Assembly: GCF_012927265.1 (NCBI RefSeq)
Contig: NZ_JABBGF010000002.1
Location: 434,001 to 498,000 of the forward strand
Direction: 5' to 3'
Length of the DNA: 64,000 bases
DNA from: Chryseobacterium cheonjiense
GTDB taxonomy: Bacteria; Bacteroidota; Bacteroidia; Flavobacteriales; Weeksellaceae
The notes under the pieces were generated by a model that worked only from the letters and a program-made list of their open reading frames with translations, made no database searches and had not been told where the DNA came from. The translations under genes were made by a program, and so were the position numbers. Shown here piece by piece: positions 33,096 through 41,132 of the stretch (within the stretch, counting starts at the first letter, position 1; every line of letters begins with the position of its first letter).

Positions 33096-33470
33096 ATGAA
33101 AAAAGTAACAGGAATCGGCGGGATATTCTTCAAATGCAAAGATCCGAAGGCTTTGAAGGAATGGTATAAAACCCATCTGGGAATTGATGTAAACGAATAT
33201 GGTGCTACATTCGACTGGAAAGGCATGACAGATTTGAACTCGAAAGGCTCACTGACATGGAGCCCTACGCCTGAAACAACAAATTATTTTGAACCTTCAG
33301 TAAAAGAGTTTATGATCAACTACACGGTTGATCATCTGGAAGCTTTGGTTGAAGAACTCAAAAAAGAAAATGTTGAAATTTTAGATGAAATAGCAGTGTA
33401 CGATTTTGGAAAGTTCATACATATTCTTGATCCTGAAGAAAATAAGATTGAACTTTGGGAGCCAATGTAA
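33096..33470 (+). CDS. VOC-superfamily protein (glyoxalase/bleomycin-resistance fold)
   Basis: A 124-residue single-domain VOC protein made of two beta-alpha-beta-beta-beta repeats: FFKCKDPKALKEWYKTHLGI at residues 11-30 and VDHLEALVEELKKENVEIL in the second half, with the closing strand FIHILDPEENKIELWEP. Candidate metal or catalytic positions at the repeat ends include the final Glu of IELWE. VOC proteins include isomerases, dioxygenases and drug binders, so no reaction can be assigned. It lies between two nearly identical hairpins and is probably transcribed alone. Confidence 0.85.
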   Translation: MKKVTGIGGIFFKCKDPKALKEWYKTHLGIDVNEYGATFDWKGMTDLNSKGSLTWSPTPETTNYFEPSVKEFMINYTVDHLEALVEELKKENVEILDEIAVYDFGKFIHILDPEENKIELWEPM

Positions 33471-33485
33471 TTAGAATTAAAAATT

Positions 33486-33512
33486 TTCGGCGGCACCTTT
33501 GGTGCCGCCGAA
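33486..33512. terminator. GC-rich hairpin after the VOC gene
   Basis: TTCGGCGGCACC-TTT-GGTGCCGCCGAA, a perfect 12-bp stem between the convergent VOC and DUF3820 genes. It shares the CGGCGGCA/TGCCGCCG core with the hairpin after uvrB. Confidence 0.75.
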
Positions 33513-33519
33513 TCTTATT

Positions 33520-33786
33520 TTAAAACTTATAGGTTTTATTCTTATATTTTTCGTAGTTTCCTGTTGCCCCTCGAATTGGGGAAAGCAAATCCATTAAACC
33601 ATTCAGTTTTATTTCATAAATGGTAGACAGCTGCATTCCTAATTTTCCTTTTGGCATTCCTGTCCGCTGAAACCATTCAAGATAACTTACCGGCAAATCT
33701 GCCAATATTGTTCCCTGATACTTTCCGAAAGGCATTTTCACCTCACAAATTTCTTTTAATATCTCAGGGTTTATTCCGTTTTCCAT
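33520..33786 (-). CDS. DUF3820 family protein
   Basis: An 88-residue protein with the DUF3820 core MPFGKYQGTILADLPVSYLE (residues 18-37), followed by WFQRTGMPKGKLGMQL. The start is the ATG at 33786, one base after the stop of the AI-2E-type gene; an in-frame TTG at 33795 would overlap it. The family appears in proteobacterial and bacteroidotal genomes as small putative nucleic-acid-associated or exonuclease-linked proteins. One branch was named after a quorum-regulated virulence factor, which is not evidence of function here. It is probably the last gene of the minus-strand membrane cluster. Confidence 0.8.
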   Translation of the reverse strand: MENGINPEILKEICEVKMPFGKYQGTILADLPVSYLEWFQRTGMPKGKLGMQLSTIYEIKLNGLMDLLSPIRGATGNYEKYKNKTYKF

Positions 33787-33787
33787 G

Positions 33788-34873
33788 CTATACAATTAAA
33801 TTAATTTTTTCTTCCAGCTCATCATCTTTATCCGGAAGCTTAAGGTCCGGCGTATCATCATCCGAAAATTCATTTCTATATACCTGAATCAGGAGCAATG
33901 TTAACGATATGAGAATAGGCCCGAAAACAAGTCCCATAAAACCGAAAAGATTCATACCCATGATGATTCCGAAAACGGTATTCAAAGGATGGATATCTTC
34001 TAATTTTTTGAGAAGGGTAAAACGTAAAACATTATCCGTTAATCCAACAACAATCATACAATACGCAGCCAGTCCCAGTCCTGCTCCTGTATCTCCTTCT
34101 GCGATCATGTAGATACAGATCGGCACATAGATAATCGCTGCTCCCACTACAGGAATCATAGAGGCCGCAGCCGTTAACGCAAACAGCAGCACGGGACTTG
34201 GCGCTCCGAAGATAAAATATCCTACAAGAGCAACAATTCCCTGACCAAGAGCAACCACAGGAATTCCGATCGCATTTGCCATTATAAGCTTCCTCATTTT
34301 CTCGCCTATTAAAGATACATTCGATCTTTTCAGCGGTGCGGAAGATGATAATATCCTTTCGAAGAATCTTGGTTTTTCAAGCATAAAATAAAGAATAAAA
34401 TACATTGACATCACAACCGTTAATGTATTAAATGTTCCGCTTAGTGCTTTTGTCGAGAATTGTCCGACATTATTCTTAAGCTTATCCATATTTTCTTTGC
34501 TTAAAATATCAAAGCCTACTTTTGAATAGATATAGGTGTGAATTTTTTCAAGGAAAATATTAAACTTATCCATATAAGCCTGAGCATTGCCAAGCTTTTC
34601 AATTAAAAGGTCCCCGATAAAATAGACCGGCAGGATGAGAACAATAAGACTTGCAAACATTAACGTGAGTGAGGAAGCCCAGGGTTTCCATTTTTTTTCT
34701 TCCTGAAGGTAAAAGTTGTATTTCCTGCAGACCACATAAATGGTGATTGCCCCTAAAACCGCCGGGATGAAAAGTGCGAGATTAAAGCAGATCAGCCCCG
34801 CCAGAACGATGATTATGGCAAGCAGTGAGACCTGTTTTATTTTTACGCTGCTTATTTGTTCTTCTTTATTCAT
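33788..34873 (-). CDS. AI-2E family (PerM/UPF0118) transporter
   Basis: A polytopic inner-membrane protein of 361 residues with about eight transmembrane segments: paired segments at the N-terminus (about 13-45), one near 65-88, then a large loop with the coiled KVGFDILSKENMDKLKNNVG region, and a C-terminal block. Family signatures are the GQGIVALVGYFIFGAPSPVL stretch and PVVGAAIIYVPI near residues 235-250. The family is named for a proposed autoinducer-2 exporter, but most members are better linked to ion or small-molecule export, so no substrate is assigned. Its ATG overlaps the stop of the preceding membrane-protein gene by one base (TAATG). The C-terminal 30 residues are acidic. Confidence 0.88.
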   Translation of the reverse strand: MNKEEQISSVKIKQVSLLAIIIVLAGLICFNLALFIPAVLGAITIYVVCRKYNFYLQEEKKWKPWASSLTLMFASLIVLILPVYFIGDLLIEKLGNAQAYMDKFNIFLEKIHTYIYSKVGFDILSKENMDKLKNNVGQFSTKALSGTFNTLTVVMSMYFILYFMLEKPRFFERILSSSAPLKRSNVSLIGEKMRKLIMANAIGIPVVALGQGIVALVGYFIFGAPSPVLLFALTAAASMIPVVGAAIIYVPICIYMIAEGDTGAGLGLAAYCMIVVGLTDNVLRFTLLKKLEDIHPLNTVFGIIMGMNLFGFMGLVFGPILISLTLLLIQVYRNEFSDDDTPDLKLPDKDDELEEKINLIV

Positions 34874-35622
34874 TATTTATTCAGCATTATTTGTCTTGGT
34901 TTTCCCAGGTAAGCGCAGTATGCAGAATACATTACTGCCAGGATAAATGGAGCCGTCACAATAATTCCTATACAGCACAATACCAATCCGGCAGCACTGA
35001 TGAGAAGCCCCAAAAGTGATGTACCTAAAAATGTACCATAATTATTTTTCGCAATACTATATGTCTTATTAAGCGCATCCATAGCCGTAGCATTTTCAAA
35101 TAAAAGGATAGGATAACCCAATAAGAAAAGAGGAAAAACAAAAAAGAAAGGAAGCCCGCATAATGCTATGGAAATTCCTAAAATAATATTTGTAATTAAA
35201 CTGTAAAGAAGAATATTCCCAAGGTTTTGTCTATAGCCGATGAAAAGATCCGAGAAATCAATATGAATCTTCGTGTTATACTTATTAGCAATATAGATGA
35301 GTCCTACATAAAGTGGAGACAGCAAAATATTCGTAATACCAGAAAACGAATAGTAGAAAGGAGCTCCCGGCCGGTTCCAGTATTCGTATTTAGAAAAATC
35401 ACCGTCATCAAATTCATTGAAACTGCTAAAATCTCTGAAGCCGCCCCAGGAATTATATCCTGTTACCGACTGTACAATTACATCGGCAATTATACAGATA
35501 ATCATCGCTACAATTGCATAAAGAAAAATTCCTTTGTACATCTCAAAAGCATGAGAAATAATTGAGCCCGTATTTCTTTCCGGAACAGAGCCCTGCTGTT
35601 CAAATTCACTGAATTCTGACAT
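34873..35622 (-). CDS. Polytopic membrane protein of unknown function
   Basis: A 249-residue protein from the ATG at 35622 (MSEFSEFEQQGSVPERNTG); an earlier in-frame ATG at 35652 gives a doubtful extension. After a polar N-terminus there are about five to six hydrophobic segments in pairs, with an aromatic loop (GYNSWGGFRDFSSF...) between the first two. The segment DFSDLFIGYRQN recurs as LGDLFVGYNGT in the next gene, so the two are paralogues. Genes of this kind in Chryseobacterium are often labelled beta-carotene monooxygenase, a name with no support in the sequence. Translationally coupled to the AI-2E-type transporter. Function unknown. Confidence 0.75.
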   Translation of the reverse strand: MSEFSEFEQQGSVPERNTGSIISHAFEMYKGIFLYAIVAMIICIIADVIVQSVTGYNSWGGFRDFSSFNEFDDGDFSKYEYWNRPGAPFYYSFSGITNILLSPLYVGLIYIANKYNTKIHIDFSDLFIGYRQNLGNILLYSLITNIILGISIALCGLPFFFVFPLFLLGYPILLFENATAMDALNKTYSIAKNNYGTFLGTSLLGLLISAAGLVLCCIGIIVTAPFILAVMYSAYCAYLGKPRQIMLNK

Positions 35623-35696
35623 GGTGTTATATTTTAATGTTGTTTCTACCAAATTTAATTTTTTTTGGCAGAAAATGCATTAAAAACTATTTTAAA

Positions 35697-36419
35697 TTAA
35701 TTTTTCTCCGAAAAAATAACTTTATAAAGCGAGTAGATCATCGCATTCCAGAAAGGAAATGTAAATAAACCGCCAATGAAAAATGCCATAAAACCGACAT
35801 ATTTAAAAATAAAAGCCACTACCATGCAGACTAATATTTCTATGAAAAATACTTTCATCGCCTTAAAATGCAGAGCAATAGATTCAAAAATACTTTTATT
35901 CATAAAAAACATCATCGGAGCCACAAACAAAGTGATGCCCACCCAGACAAACCCAAGAATGATCGTCTGAAAGCTATACGCAAAAATAAAATACCAGAAA
36001 ATATAGTACCCGATATATTTAAAAAAATTAGTCCCATTGTAACCCACGAAAAGATCACCCAGATTAGCCTGCTCACCAAGGTCCATTTTCCTGTAAATCT
36101 GGAAAAAACCTAGGTTTAACGGATATAGAAATATATGTGTTCCTACCATCCATAAAGAAAAACTCTGAAAATTCTCCGTCGACAAAAGCTTCTGCAACTG
36201 TTCTGTATATACCTGAACACCATCCTTCGCATACTTTGCAGTTTCCATATAACCATTTAAGATATCATACTTTGCATCGCAGAAAAAGAACACCGTCATC
36301 AGAATTCCGAAATACATGATTGAAAACATCAGCTGGAAAACCAATGTTTTATTCCAATAAAAAAACGCCTGCTTCAGTATAAAATCAAGACCCGGTTTCT
36401 GAGGATATTTATTTTCCAT
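35697..36419 (-). CDS. Polytopic membrane protein, paralogue of the next gene
   Basis: A 240-residue membrane protein with about six hydrophobic segments. The paired arrangement and the DLFVGY motif (near residue 125) match DLFIGY in the protein encoded downstream, 75 bases further along the minus strand. There is no signal peptide and no recognised catalytic motif. It is the first gene of the minus-strand run that continues through the second paralogue, the AI-2E-type protein and DUF3820. The run suggests a shared membrane task, but the sequence does not reveal it. Confidence 0.72.
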   Translation of the reverse strand: MENKYPQKPGLDFILKQAFFYWNKTLVFQLMFSIMYFGILMTVFFFCDAKYDILNGYMETAKYAKDGVQVYTEQLQKLLSTENFQSFSLWMVGTHIFLYPLNLGFFQIYRKMDLGEQANLGDLFVGYNGTNFFKYIGYYIFWYFIFAYSFQTIILGFVWVGITLFVAPMMFFMNKSIFESIALHFKAMKVFFIEILVCMVVAFIFKYVGFMAFFIGGLFTFPFWNAMIYSLYKVIFSEKN

Positions 36420-36466
36420 TTAAAAAATTTTGTGCAAAAGTAAACATCAATAATTACTTTTGCGGA

Positions 36467-37444
36467 ATGTTTTCAGTGAATCATCAAAAATTTATGGAAA
36501 TGGACGAACTTTCACTCAACAAAGTTCCCTATTTTTTTATTGTCGATTTCCTTGCACAGAATGTTGAAACATTCAAACAAGATGAAATTGAAAAATCAGG
36601 CTTATTAATTGATTTTCAAAACTTTTCAAACGTTAAAGAGCAACAAGCTTTGTCTAAAAATACAGAATGGAAATCATTTCCCGAAACCTTAGAGAGTTTT
36701 AAAATCGGTTTTGATAAAGTTCAGAAAAATATTCGCTTCGGAAACTCTTATCTGGTAAATTATACCCGAAAAACCAAAATTGAAACCAATTTGACTGTTG
36801 AAGAAATTTTTCATCATTCTTCTGCCAAATACAAAGTTTTTTATAAAGATTTTTTCGTATTTTTTTCTCCTGAAACTTTCATAAAGATAATCAATGGAAA
36901 AATATTCACTTATCCTATGAAAGGCACCATTGACGCTTCGGTTGAAAATGCCGCTGAGGTGCTGAGAAATGATATTAAAGAAAAAGCGGAACATTACACC
37001 GTGGTTGATCTTCTCCGAAATGATCTGAGTATGGTTGCAGATGATGTGAAGGTAGACAAGTTTCAGTATATTGATTTCATTAAAACCCAGCAAAAAGATT
37101 TGTACGCCATGAGCTCGGAAATTTCAGGAATCCTGAAACCGGAATTTGACGGAAAGCTTGGCAGCATTATGAAGAAGTTGCTTCCTGCAGGTTCTATTTT
37201 AGGAGCTCCCAAACCAAAAACACTGGAGATCATCCTTGATGCCGAAGGCTATGACAGAGGTTATTATACAGGAGTCTGCGGTTGGTTCGACGGTAAAAAC
37301 CTCGACAGCTGCGTGATGATCCGTTTTATTGAAAAAGAGGGTGATGCGCTGTATTTCAAAAGTGGTGGTGGAATTACCCACATGAGCCGGCTGGAAGACG
37401 AGTATCAGGAAATGAAAAATAAAATTTATGTACCAATTCATTGA
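36467..37444 (+). CDS. pabB: Aminodeoxychorismate synthase component I (PabB)
   Basis: A chorismate-binding enzyme of 325 residues that aminates chorismate to 4-amino-4-deoxychorismate for folate synthesis. The catalytic domain signatures are AEHYTVVDLLRNDLSMVADD (about 172-191), PAGSILGAPKPKTLEII and the RGYYTGVCGWFDG-to-CVMIRF block, then SGGGITHMSRLEDEYQE. This pattern is of the PabB/TrpE class rather than isochorismate synthase. It is shorter than E. coli PabB because the N-terminal half is reduced, as is usual in flavobacteria. The pabC-type gene overlaps it by 17 bases. A TACTTTTG -7 box ends only 4 bases before the first ATG; starts at 36494 or 36500 are alternatives. Confidence 0.88.
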   Translation: MFSVNHQKFMEMDELSLNKVPYFFIVDFLAQNVETFKQDEIEKSGLLIDFQNFSNVKEQQALSKNTEWKSFPETLESFKIGFDKVQKNIRFGNSYLVNYTRKTKIETNLTVEEIFHHSSAKYKVFYKDFFVFFSPETFIKIINGKIFTYPMKGTIDASVENAAEVLRNDIKEKAEHYTVVDLLRNDLSMVADDVKVDKFQYIDFIKTQQKDLYAMSSEISGILKPEFDGKLGSIMKKLLPAGSILGAPKPKTLEIILDAEGYDRGYYTGVCGWFDGKNLDSCVMIRFIEKEGDALYFKSGGGITHMSRLEDEYQEMKNKIYVPIH

Positions 37445-38054
37445 AAGTATAAAGATTGAAGATCAGGAAATCTTCTTATTGGAGTTACATCAGAAACGTG
37501 TAGATGCCACTTTTGCCCACTTCGGAAAAGAGGGCACTGTTGATCTTGCCAAAATCTATAAGCATCTTGAACATGACGAGGATGGCCTGTTTAAGCTCAG
37601 GATCGTTTATGATCTTGATAAAAAAATCAGGACCCAAATGATTCCTTATGCAATTCCGGAAATTGAAAGCTTTCAGCTGGTGGAAAATAACAGCTTTGAC
37701 TATTCTTTCAAATTTGAAGATCGAAAGGAACTTGAAAAAATGAAGATGAAGGCTAAAGCTGAAGAAATCATCATCGTTAAAAACAATCATATTACCGATA
37801 CATCTTACTCCAATCTTCTTTTCCTAAAGGGAAAAACCTGGTTTACACCTACTTCTTATCTTTTGAACGGAGTGCAAAGACAGAACCTCCTAAGAAAAAA
37901 GGAGATAAAAGAAATGGAAATTACGCTTCAGAATATCAAAGAATTTTCTCATTTCCAGATCATTAATGCTCTGAATGATTTTGATGAAAATTTCATCTAT
38001 CCTATCGACAGGATTATTAATTTACCCGGAAATGAAGAATATGCAGATCTTTAA
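37428..38054 (+). CDS. pabC: Class IV aminotransferase, probable aminodeoxychorismate lyase (PabC)
   Basis: A 208-residue fold-type IV PLP enzyme. The likely PLP lysine is K95 in YSFKFEDRKEL, followed by EEIIIVKNNHITDTSYSNLL with the conserved glutamate/threonine region and a TPTSYLLNGVQR loop near residues 136-150. It is shorter than E. coli PabC (269 residues). The 17-base overlap with pabB makes 4-amino-4-deoxychorismate lyase, giving p-aminobenzoate plus pyruvate, the most probable activity. A branched-chain or D-amino-acid aminotransferase role is less likely in this setting. Its stop overlaps the menD stop by four bases on the other strand. Confidence 0.85.
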   Translation: MYQFIESIKIEDQEIFLLELHQKRVDATFAHFGKEGTVDLAKIYKHLEHDEDGLFKLRIVYDLDKKIRTQMIPYAIPEIESFQLVENNSFDYSFKFEDRKELEKMKMKAKAEEIIIVKNNHITDTSYSNLLFLKGKTWFTPTSYLLNGVQRQNLLRKKEIKEMEITLQNIKEFSHFQIINALNDFDENFIYPIDRIINLPGNEEYADL

Positions 38055-39727
38055 TTCTCTTTAAGAGCATTAAAATAGGCCTTCTGGATATCTGCATTGT
38101 TTTTGCCATATGTATTAACTTCCAGTATTTTAGGCTGACTGTCAGGTTTGAAGAAATTTTCAAGAACGCGGTCTAATGTAATATCGTCATCCACCCTGGT
38201 ATAGGAAAATCCAAAATGTTTTGCCAGAAACTCTGCATTTTTGTGATGTTTGGTCGCAATAAACTCATCAAGTGTGTTCGGATTGGCATTTCCCGGACCC
38301 GGAATAATTTTAAAAATATTTCCTTCTCCATTATTAAAAATCATAATTCTTACAAATGGCGGAATATACTGATTCCAAAGGCCGTTGGTATCATAAAAGA
38401 AACTCAGGTCTCCTGTAATAAGCAAAGTAGGATTTGAATTTTTTATGGCAAAGCCCATCGCTGTGGAGGTCGATCCGTCGATTCCGCTTGTACCTCTGTT
38501 GCAGTAGATTTTCCTTTTACCGTAATCAAACAGCTGTGCATATCTTATTGCCGAACTGTTACTGAAGTGTACATTGTAATTTTCCGGAATCGTCTGCGAT
38601 GTTTTATAGAAAAAATAAAAATCGGAAAAATCTACCGTACTCAGAAACTTTTCATGCTTTGCATCTTTTTTGTCCCTGAGAACATCCCAAAGGTTAAAAT
38701 ATGGACTCGGCTCCAGGTTGATAAACTTCAGCAATTTGGAGAAAAAAACCTCCGGTTTTACCTGTACTTTTTCCGTCAAAGCAAAATAAGTGTCAGGCTG
38801 CCATACTTCATCCAGGTGCCAGTGCTGCTTCGGATGTGCCTTCCTCAGAAACTGTTTTACCTTTTTAGAAACAACATTCTGCCCTACTGTAATCAGTAAA
38901 TCAGGTGCATAGGTTTTAAAATCTTCTTCGGTAAAATTAAAAACATACCGGTCGATATGCCTGAAGAATTTTTCATGATGAAGATTAGTATTTGCCTCGC
39001 TAAGCACAACCACAGAATGGTTTTTCACCAGCTGCGTCAGTTGATTTTCCAGCTCAGGACTGTAATCTCTTGTTCCTACCAGAATCATGATTCTTTGGGA
39101 AGTGTTCCATTCCGCCACTAATGTAGAAGGAATTTCATATTCTTTCTGTCTGATTGTTTTCTCAACCGTAGGAAAGGTCGGAAGCTCTGAAACCAGCTCA
39201 TACAGAGGCTCTTCCAGAGGAATATTGATATGAACCGGCCCCTGCTTTTCAATGCACAATTCAATAGCTTTCTTTATCGTGTCAAAATTGAGGTCTTCTG
39301 CATTTTCCTTCCCGTCTTCCAACAGCTGGAAATCTCCGTAAGAATGCTGATGAAAAAGATTATTCTGCCGTATCGTCTGTCCGTCAAAAATATCAACATA
39401 ATCCATTGGCCTGTCAGCTGTTAATACCAAAATCGGAATATTGGAATAAAAAGCTTCCGTAATAGCCGGATAGTAATTGGCCGCCGCAGAACCGCTGGTA
39501 CAGGTAATTGCAACCGGCCTTTTTTCACTCATCGCCATGCCAAGACCTACAAAAGCGGCACTTCTTTCGTCAACAATGCTGTAACAGTTAAAACTGTCTG
39601 TTTCCGAAAAGTGAATGGCCAAAGGGGCGTTTCTGGATCCCGGGGAAATAATGATATCTGAAATTCCGTACTGCTGAAGAAGATGCGCCAATATCTGAAT
39701 ACTTCTTTTGGAAGAATATTTTTTCAT
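38051..39727 (-). CDS. menD: 2-succinyl-5-enolpyruvyl-6-hydroxy-3-cyclohexene-1-carboxylate synthase (MenD)
   Basis: A ThDP enzyme of 558 residues that joins isochorismate with 2-oxoglutarate-derived succinic semialdehyde in menaquinone synthesis. The N-terminal domain has IISPGSRNAPLAIHF (about 26-40) and the catalytic-type glutamate in VDERSAAFVGLG. The C-terminal ThDP-binding domain reads TSGIDGSTSTAMGFA and GDLSFFYDTNGLWN, with FNNGEGNIFKII after it. A TAAATTTG -7 box (39732-39739, minus strand) ends just 4 bases before the ATG, so the mRNA may be nearly leaderless. The convergent pabBC genes draw on the same chorismate pool. Other men genes are not in the window. Confidence 0.96.
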   Translation of the reverse strand: MKKYSSKRSIQILAHLLQQYGISDIIISPGSRNAPLAIHFSETDSFNCYSIVDERSAAFVGLGMAMSEKRPVAITCTSGSAAANYYPAITEAFYSNIPILVLTADRPMDYVDIFDGQTIRQNNLFHQHSYGDFQLLEDGKENAEDLNFDTIKKAIELCIEKQGPVHINIPLEEPLYELVSELPTFPTVEKTIRQKEYEIPSTLVAEWNTSQRIMILVGTRDYSPELENQLTQLVKNHSVVVLSEANTNLHHEKFFRHIDRYVFNFTEEDFKTYAPDLLITVGQNVVSKKVKQFLRKAHPKQHWHLDEVWQPDTYFALTEKVQVKPEVFFSKLLKFINLEPSPYFNLWDVLRDKKDAKHEKFLSTVDFSDFYFFYKTSQTIPENYNVHFSNSSAIRYAQLFDYGKRKIYCNRGTSGIDGSTSTAMGFAIKNSNPTLLITGDLSFFYDTNGLWNQYIPPFVRIMIFNNGEGNIFKIIPGPGNANPNTLDEFIATKHHKNAEFLAKHFGFSYTRVDDDITLDRVLENFFKPDSQPKILEVNTYGKNNADIQKAYFNALKEN

Positions 39728-39812
39728 AGGACAAATTTAATTTATAAATAATTAACTATAAAATGATTTTCATTTAAAATCTGTAATTTAGCCATTCGTT
39801 AAATTTCTAAAA

Positions 39813-40763
39813 ATGGACAAAATACCTAGTGTAGACCTGCGTGATTTCCTTTCGGGTGACCCGGAACGCAAACAGAAATTTGTAAATGAAATCGGAAAAG
39901 CTTATGAAGAAATTGGTTTTGTTGCCTTAAAAGGCCATTTTCTTGATGACAAACTAGTAGATGAATTGTATGAAGAGGTAAAAAACTTTTTTGAATTGCC
40001 AACGGAAACGAAACAAAAGTATGAGATTCCGGGAATTGGCGGACAAAGAGGCTATGTAGGATTCGGTAAAGAAACTGCAAAAGGCTTCAAAAAAGGCGAT
40101 CTGAAAGAGTTTTGGCATTTCGGACAATATGTTTCCGAAGATTCCAAATACAAAGCAGAGTATCCTGATAATGTAATCGTAGAAGAGCTTCCAAAGTTCA
40201 ACGAAGTCGGTAAGGAAGCATACCAAATGCTGGAAAAAACAGGAAAGTATGTGCTCCGAGCTTTAGCCTTGTATCTCGGATTGGACGAATTTTATTTTGA
40301 TGATAAAATTGCAGAAGGAAATTCTATCCTAAGACCCATCCATTATCCTCCGATTACACAAGAGCCGGATGATGCAGTGAGAGCTGCCGCACACGGAGAC
40401 ATTAACCTCATTACATTATTGATGGGATCTCAGGGAAAAGGGCTTCAGGTTCAGAATCACAAAGGTGAATGGATTGATGCTATTGCAGAGCCGGATGAAC
40501 TGATGATTAATGTAGGAGACATGCTTTCCAGACATACCAATAATAAACTGAAGTCTACCATACACCGAGTGGTGAACCCGCCGAGAGAATTGTGGGGAAC
40601 TTCAAGATATTCAATCCCTTTCTTTATGCATCCGGTAAGTTCCATGGCACTGAATGCACTGGAAAACTGCATTGATGAAAATCATCCGAAACTGTATGAA
40701 GATACAACAGCAGGAGAATTTCTTCATGAACGATTGATAGAATTGGGACTAATCAAAAAATAA
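39813..40763 (+). CDS. Isopenicillin-N-synthase-like 2-oxoglutarate/Fe(II) oxygenase
   Basis: A 316-residue non-haem iron oxygenase. The facial triad is H194-x-D196 (AAHGDINL) and H251 (TIHRVVNPP); the cosubstrate-binding pair is R265-x-S267 (SRYSIPFF). The N-terminal DIOX_N region has VDLRDF and YEEIGFVALKGH. The family includes IPNS, ethylene-forming enzyme and gibberellin oxidases. This bacterial branch, widespread in Bacteroidota, has no established substrate, so the name does not imply beta-lactam synthesis. Transcribed away from menD from an 85-base shared upstream region and followed by a clear terminator. Confidence 0.87.
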   Translation: MDKIPSVDLRDFLSGDPERKQKFVNEIGKAYEEIGFVALKGHFLDDKLVDELYEEVKNFFELPTETKQKYEIPGIGGQRGYVGFGKETAKGFKKGDLKEFWHFGQYVSEDSKYKAEYPDNVIVEELPKFNEVGKEAYQMLEKTGKYVLRALALYLGLDEFYFDDKIAEGNSILRPIHYPPITQEPDDAVRAAAHGDINLITLLMGSQGKGLQVQNHKGEWIDAIAEPDELMINVGDMLSRHTNNKLKSTIHRVVNPPRELWGTSRYSIPFFMHPVSSMALNALENCIDENHPKLYEDTTAGEFLHERLIELGLIKK

Positions 40764-40769
40764 TTAACA

Positions 40770-40795
40770 ACCGGGCAATTTGTCCGGTTTTTTTA
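40770..40795 (+). terminator. Terminator of the oxygenase gene
   Basis: AACCGGGCAA and TTGTCCGGTT (one G-T pair) with a tiny loop, followed by TTTTT. Confidence 0.88.
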
Positions 40796-40854
40796 TTCTA
40801 AAATTTTAAAATAAAACAAATTTATATTAACATAAAAATAATATACCACAAATG

Positions 40855-40884
40855 TTTGACATATTCATTTTTTAATTATCTTTA
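40855..40884 (+). promoter_or_regulatory. Promoter of the second bacteriocin-like peptide gene
   Basis: -33 TTTG (40855-40858), 18-base spacer, -7 TATCTTTA (40877-40884), ending in A as in the promoter of the first peptide. The ATG lies 30 bases downstream. Confidence 0.6.
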
Positions 40885-40914
40885 CAGAAGTATCAAATTT
40901 TTAACTAAAACAAT

Positions 40915-41073
40915 ATGAAAAATTTAAAAAAACTAAGCAAAGGCCAATTAAAAAGTATTACAGGAGCTGGAATTAAACTTCCTGAGCCGGAATTTTGTAT
41001 GTATGCATGTGGTAATGTTATTATCTGTGCAACATGCAGTAAAGATTTCAAATGTCCTGATGATACGATGTAA
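40915..41073 (+). CDS. Bacteriocin-like peptide with GG-type leader
   Basis: A 52-residue precursor: leader MKNLKKLSKGQLKSITGAG, then a tail with four cysteines (FCMYACGNVIICATCSKDFKC counts five; the pattern is C-x3-C-x6-C-x2-C-x5-C). The leader ends in Gly-Ala-Gly rather than a strict Gly-Gly, which ABC-type C39 peptidases also accept in this class. It is clearly of the same leader family as the peptide at 18727-18912, but the tails differ completely. A promoter lies 30 bases upstream and a terminator 31 bases downstream, so it is a self-contained unit. No exporter or immunity gene is close. Confidence 0.82.
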   Translation: MKNLKKLSKGQLKSITGAGIKLPEPEFCMYACGNVIICATCSKDFKCPDDTM

Positions 41074-41104
41074 TTCAATCAGAAACATTTTTTCATAAAA
41101 GAAG

Positions 41105-41130
41105 CCGTTCCTTTTGGGAGCGGTTTTTTT
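41105..41130 (+). terminator. Terminator of the second bacteriocin-like peptide gene
   Basis: CCGTTCC (41105-41111) pairs with GGAGCGG (41117-41123), followed by seven T residues. It also lies past the stop of the convergent radical SAM gene. Confidence 0.88.
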
Positions 41131-41132
41131 AT

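Noticed and set aside
33788..34873. Quorum-sensing (autoinducer-2) export function from the family name
   Set aside because: Most members of this family have no link to AI-2, and no luxS or other quorum gene is present.
39813..40763. Beta-lactam biosynthesis suggested by similarity to isopenicillin N synthase
   Set aside because: Only the general oxygenase fold and metal/cosubstrate residues are shared; no ACV synthetase or related genes are nearby.
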